Shown here piece after piece: positions 7,751 to 8,145 of a DNA stretch of 8,145 nt. Below the pieces are notes generated by a model. It was not told the origin of the DNA. It was given only the letters and a program-made list of their open reading frames with translations, and made no database searches. This DNA is from an uncultured Bacteroides sp. (GTDB lineage Bacteria > Bacteroidota > Bacteroidia > Bacteroidales > Bacteroidaceae), in assembly GCA_905197435.1 (NCBI GenBank), contig CAJJYX010000152.1:1-8145 (forward strand), read 5' to 3'. Positions within the stretch are counted from its first letter, which is position 1; each line of letters starts with the position of its first letter. The position numbers and the translations under genes are program-made.

Positions 7751-7781
7751 GATAAAAGCCTGCAATAAAGTTGCAGACTTT
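7751..7781 (-). terminator. intrinsic terminator after the Cys/His-rich gene
   Basis: On the minus strand, AAAGTCTGCAA (7781-7771) pairs with TTGCAGGCTTT (7765-7755) as an 11-bp stem with one G-U wobble and a 5-base loop, followed by TATC (7754-7751) so that the T-run is TTTTAT. The hairpin begins inside the TAA stop of the upstream gene. It should largely separate that gene from the efflux operon, unless it acts as a partial attenuator. Confidence 0.7.
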
Positions 7782-8145
7782 ACGATAAAGTAAGAATACA
7801 CGGAGGTGCGCGAAGTCCTGTGGCACGTGTAAGATACGTGCCATGAAGTGACTCCTGATATATGCAGTCCTGTCTTTGCCCGCTTTCTTCGGGTAGGACT
7901 AATAATCGGAGGAGTGGTTCGGAAAATAATGTAATAACCAGCGGAAAGTCCGGATGTGCCCATCCATTGTCCGAGCTGGGAGTTTGCTGGAAGAAGTGAG
8001 TCGTTACACATCCCGTATCGCAACAGCAATGTTCGTTATCCGAGTTGTGTTGTTGTCCGCAACAATCGGGAGCTATATCATTCTTCATGCATATCAACCC
8101 GTTGTTGTGGTGGTGATGAGGAATAACCGGCACTACCAGCATGAC
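7780..8145 (-). CDS. Cys/His-rich small protein, probably DUF6769-type; 5' end outside window
   Basis: The frame is open to the right edge, giving 121 visible residues. An in-frame ATG exists at 8142, but the frame continues through it with hydrophobic residues (VMLVVPVIP) that look like the end of a signal or membrane segment, so the real start is probably beyond the edge. Counting from that Met, HHHH is at 9-12, followed by a dense set of possible metal ligands: Cys18, CC at 27-28, and HCCCDTGC at 38-45 with His nearby. A hydrophobic stretch FPLVITLF lies near 67-74, and LRAPP is found near the C-terminus. I recall this pattern from Bacteroidota proteins annotated DUF6769, a family without known function; the name is from memory. 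It is read in the same direction as the efflux operon and ends 74 bases before it. A role in binding or sensing the pump's metal is inferred from ligand content and position only. Confidence 0.72.
   Translation of the reverse strand, partial: VMLVVPVIPHHHHNNGLICMKNDIAPDCCGQQHNSDNEHCCCDTGCVTTHFFQQTPSSDNGWAHPDFPLVITLFSEPLLRLLVLPEESGQRQDCIYQESLHGTYLTRATGLRAPPCILTLS

Noticed and set aside
7730..8029. Minus-strand open frame of 99 codons overlapping the Cys/His-rich gene
   Set aside because: It is out of frame with the Cys/His-rich protein, reads through the terminator hairpin, and shows no domain.

Overview
The window reads as chromosome of a Bacteroides-type gut Bacteroidota. The support is indirect but consistent: no Shine-Dalgarno sites ahead of the starts, a perfect Bacteroides -7 promoter box (TAnnTTTG) in front of the efflux operon, lipoproteins with short lipoboxes, and protein families typical of that group. 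No tRNA, rRNA, CRISPR array or transposase gene is visible.

Layout. Positions 1-356 hold the 3' end of a plus-strand S9 (prolyl oligopeptidase-type) serine peptidase, closed by a clear intrinsic terminator at about 385-426. A short AT-rich gap leads to a plus-strand serpin lipoprotein (636-1871) whose reactive-centre hinge has the form of an inhibitory serpin. From 1895 to 1992 a long palindrome with two inner hairpins separates the serpin from the convergent minus-strand genes and probably terminates both sides. The rest is a minus-strand metal-efflux operon, read from right to left: a His-rich lipoprotein periplasmic adaptor (7705-6467), a 1040-residue HME-type RND pump (6345-3223), and a TolC/CzcC-type outer membrane channel (3230-2004). 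At the right edge is the 3' part of a Cys/His-rich small protein (8145-7780, open at the edge), likely of the DUF6769 type. It is separated from the operon by a terminator hairpin that sits against the operon promoter.

How the genes work together. The adaptor, pump and channel form a complete CBA-type tripartite efflux complex spanning both membranes. The His-rich N-terminus and C-terminal HSHEH of the adaptor, and the Cys/His-rich neighbour, point to transition-metal handling. The metal is not settled: the pump's TM4 motif lacks the first Asp of the divalent-metal DFG motif, as in CusA, but two of the three CusA periplasmic methionines appear to be replaced. The peptidase and serpin have no evident link to the efflux genes.

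I do not see a wholly new system. The points most worth a second look are the 1895-1992 palindrome, the inverted/period-8 repeat region between adaptor and pump, the mixed metal-site signature of the pump, the small Cys/His-rich protein before the operon, and the extended reactive loop of the serpin.
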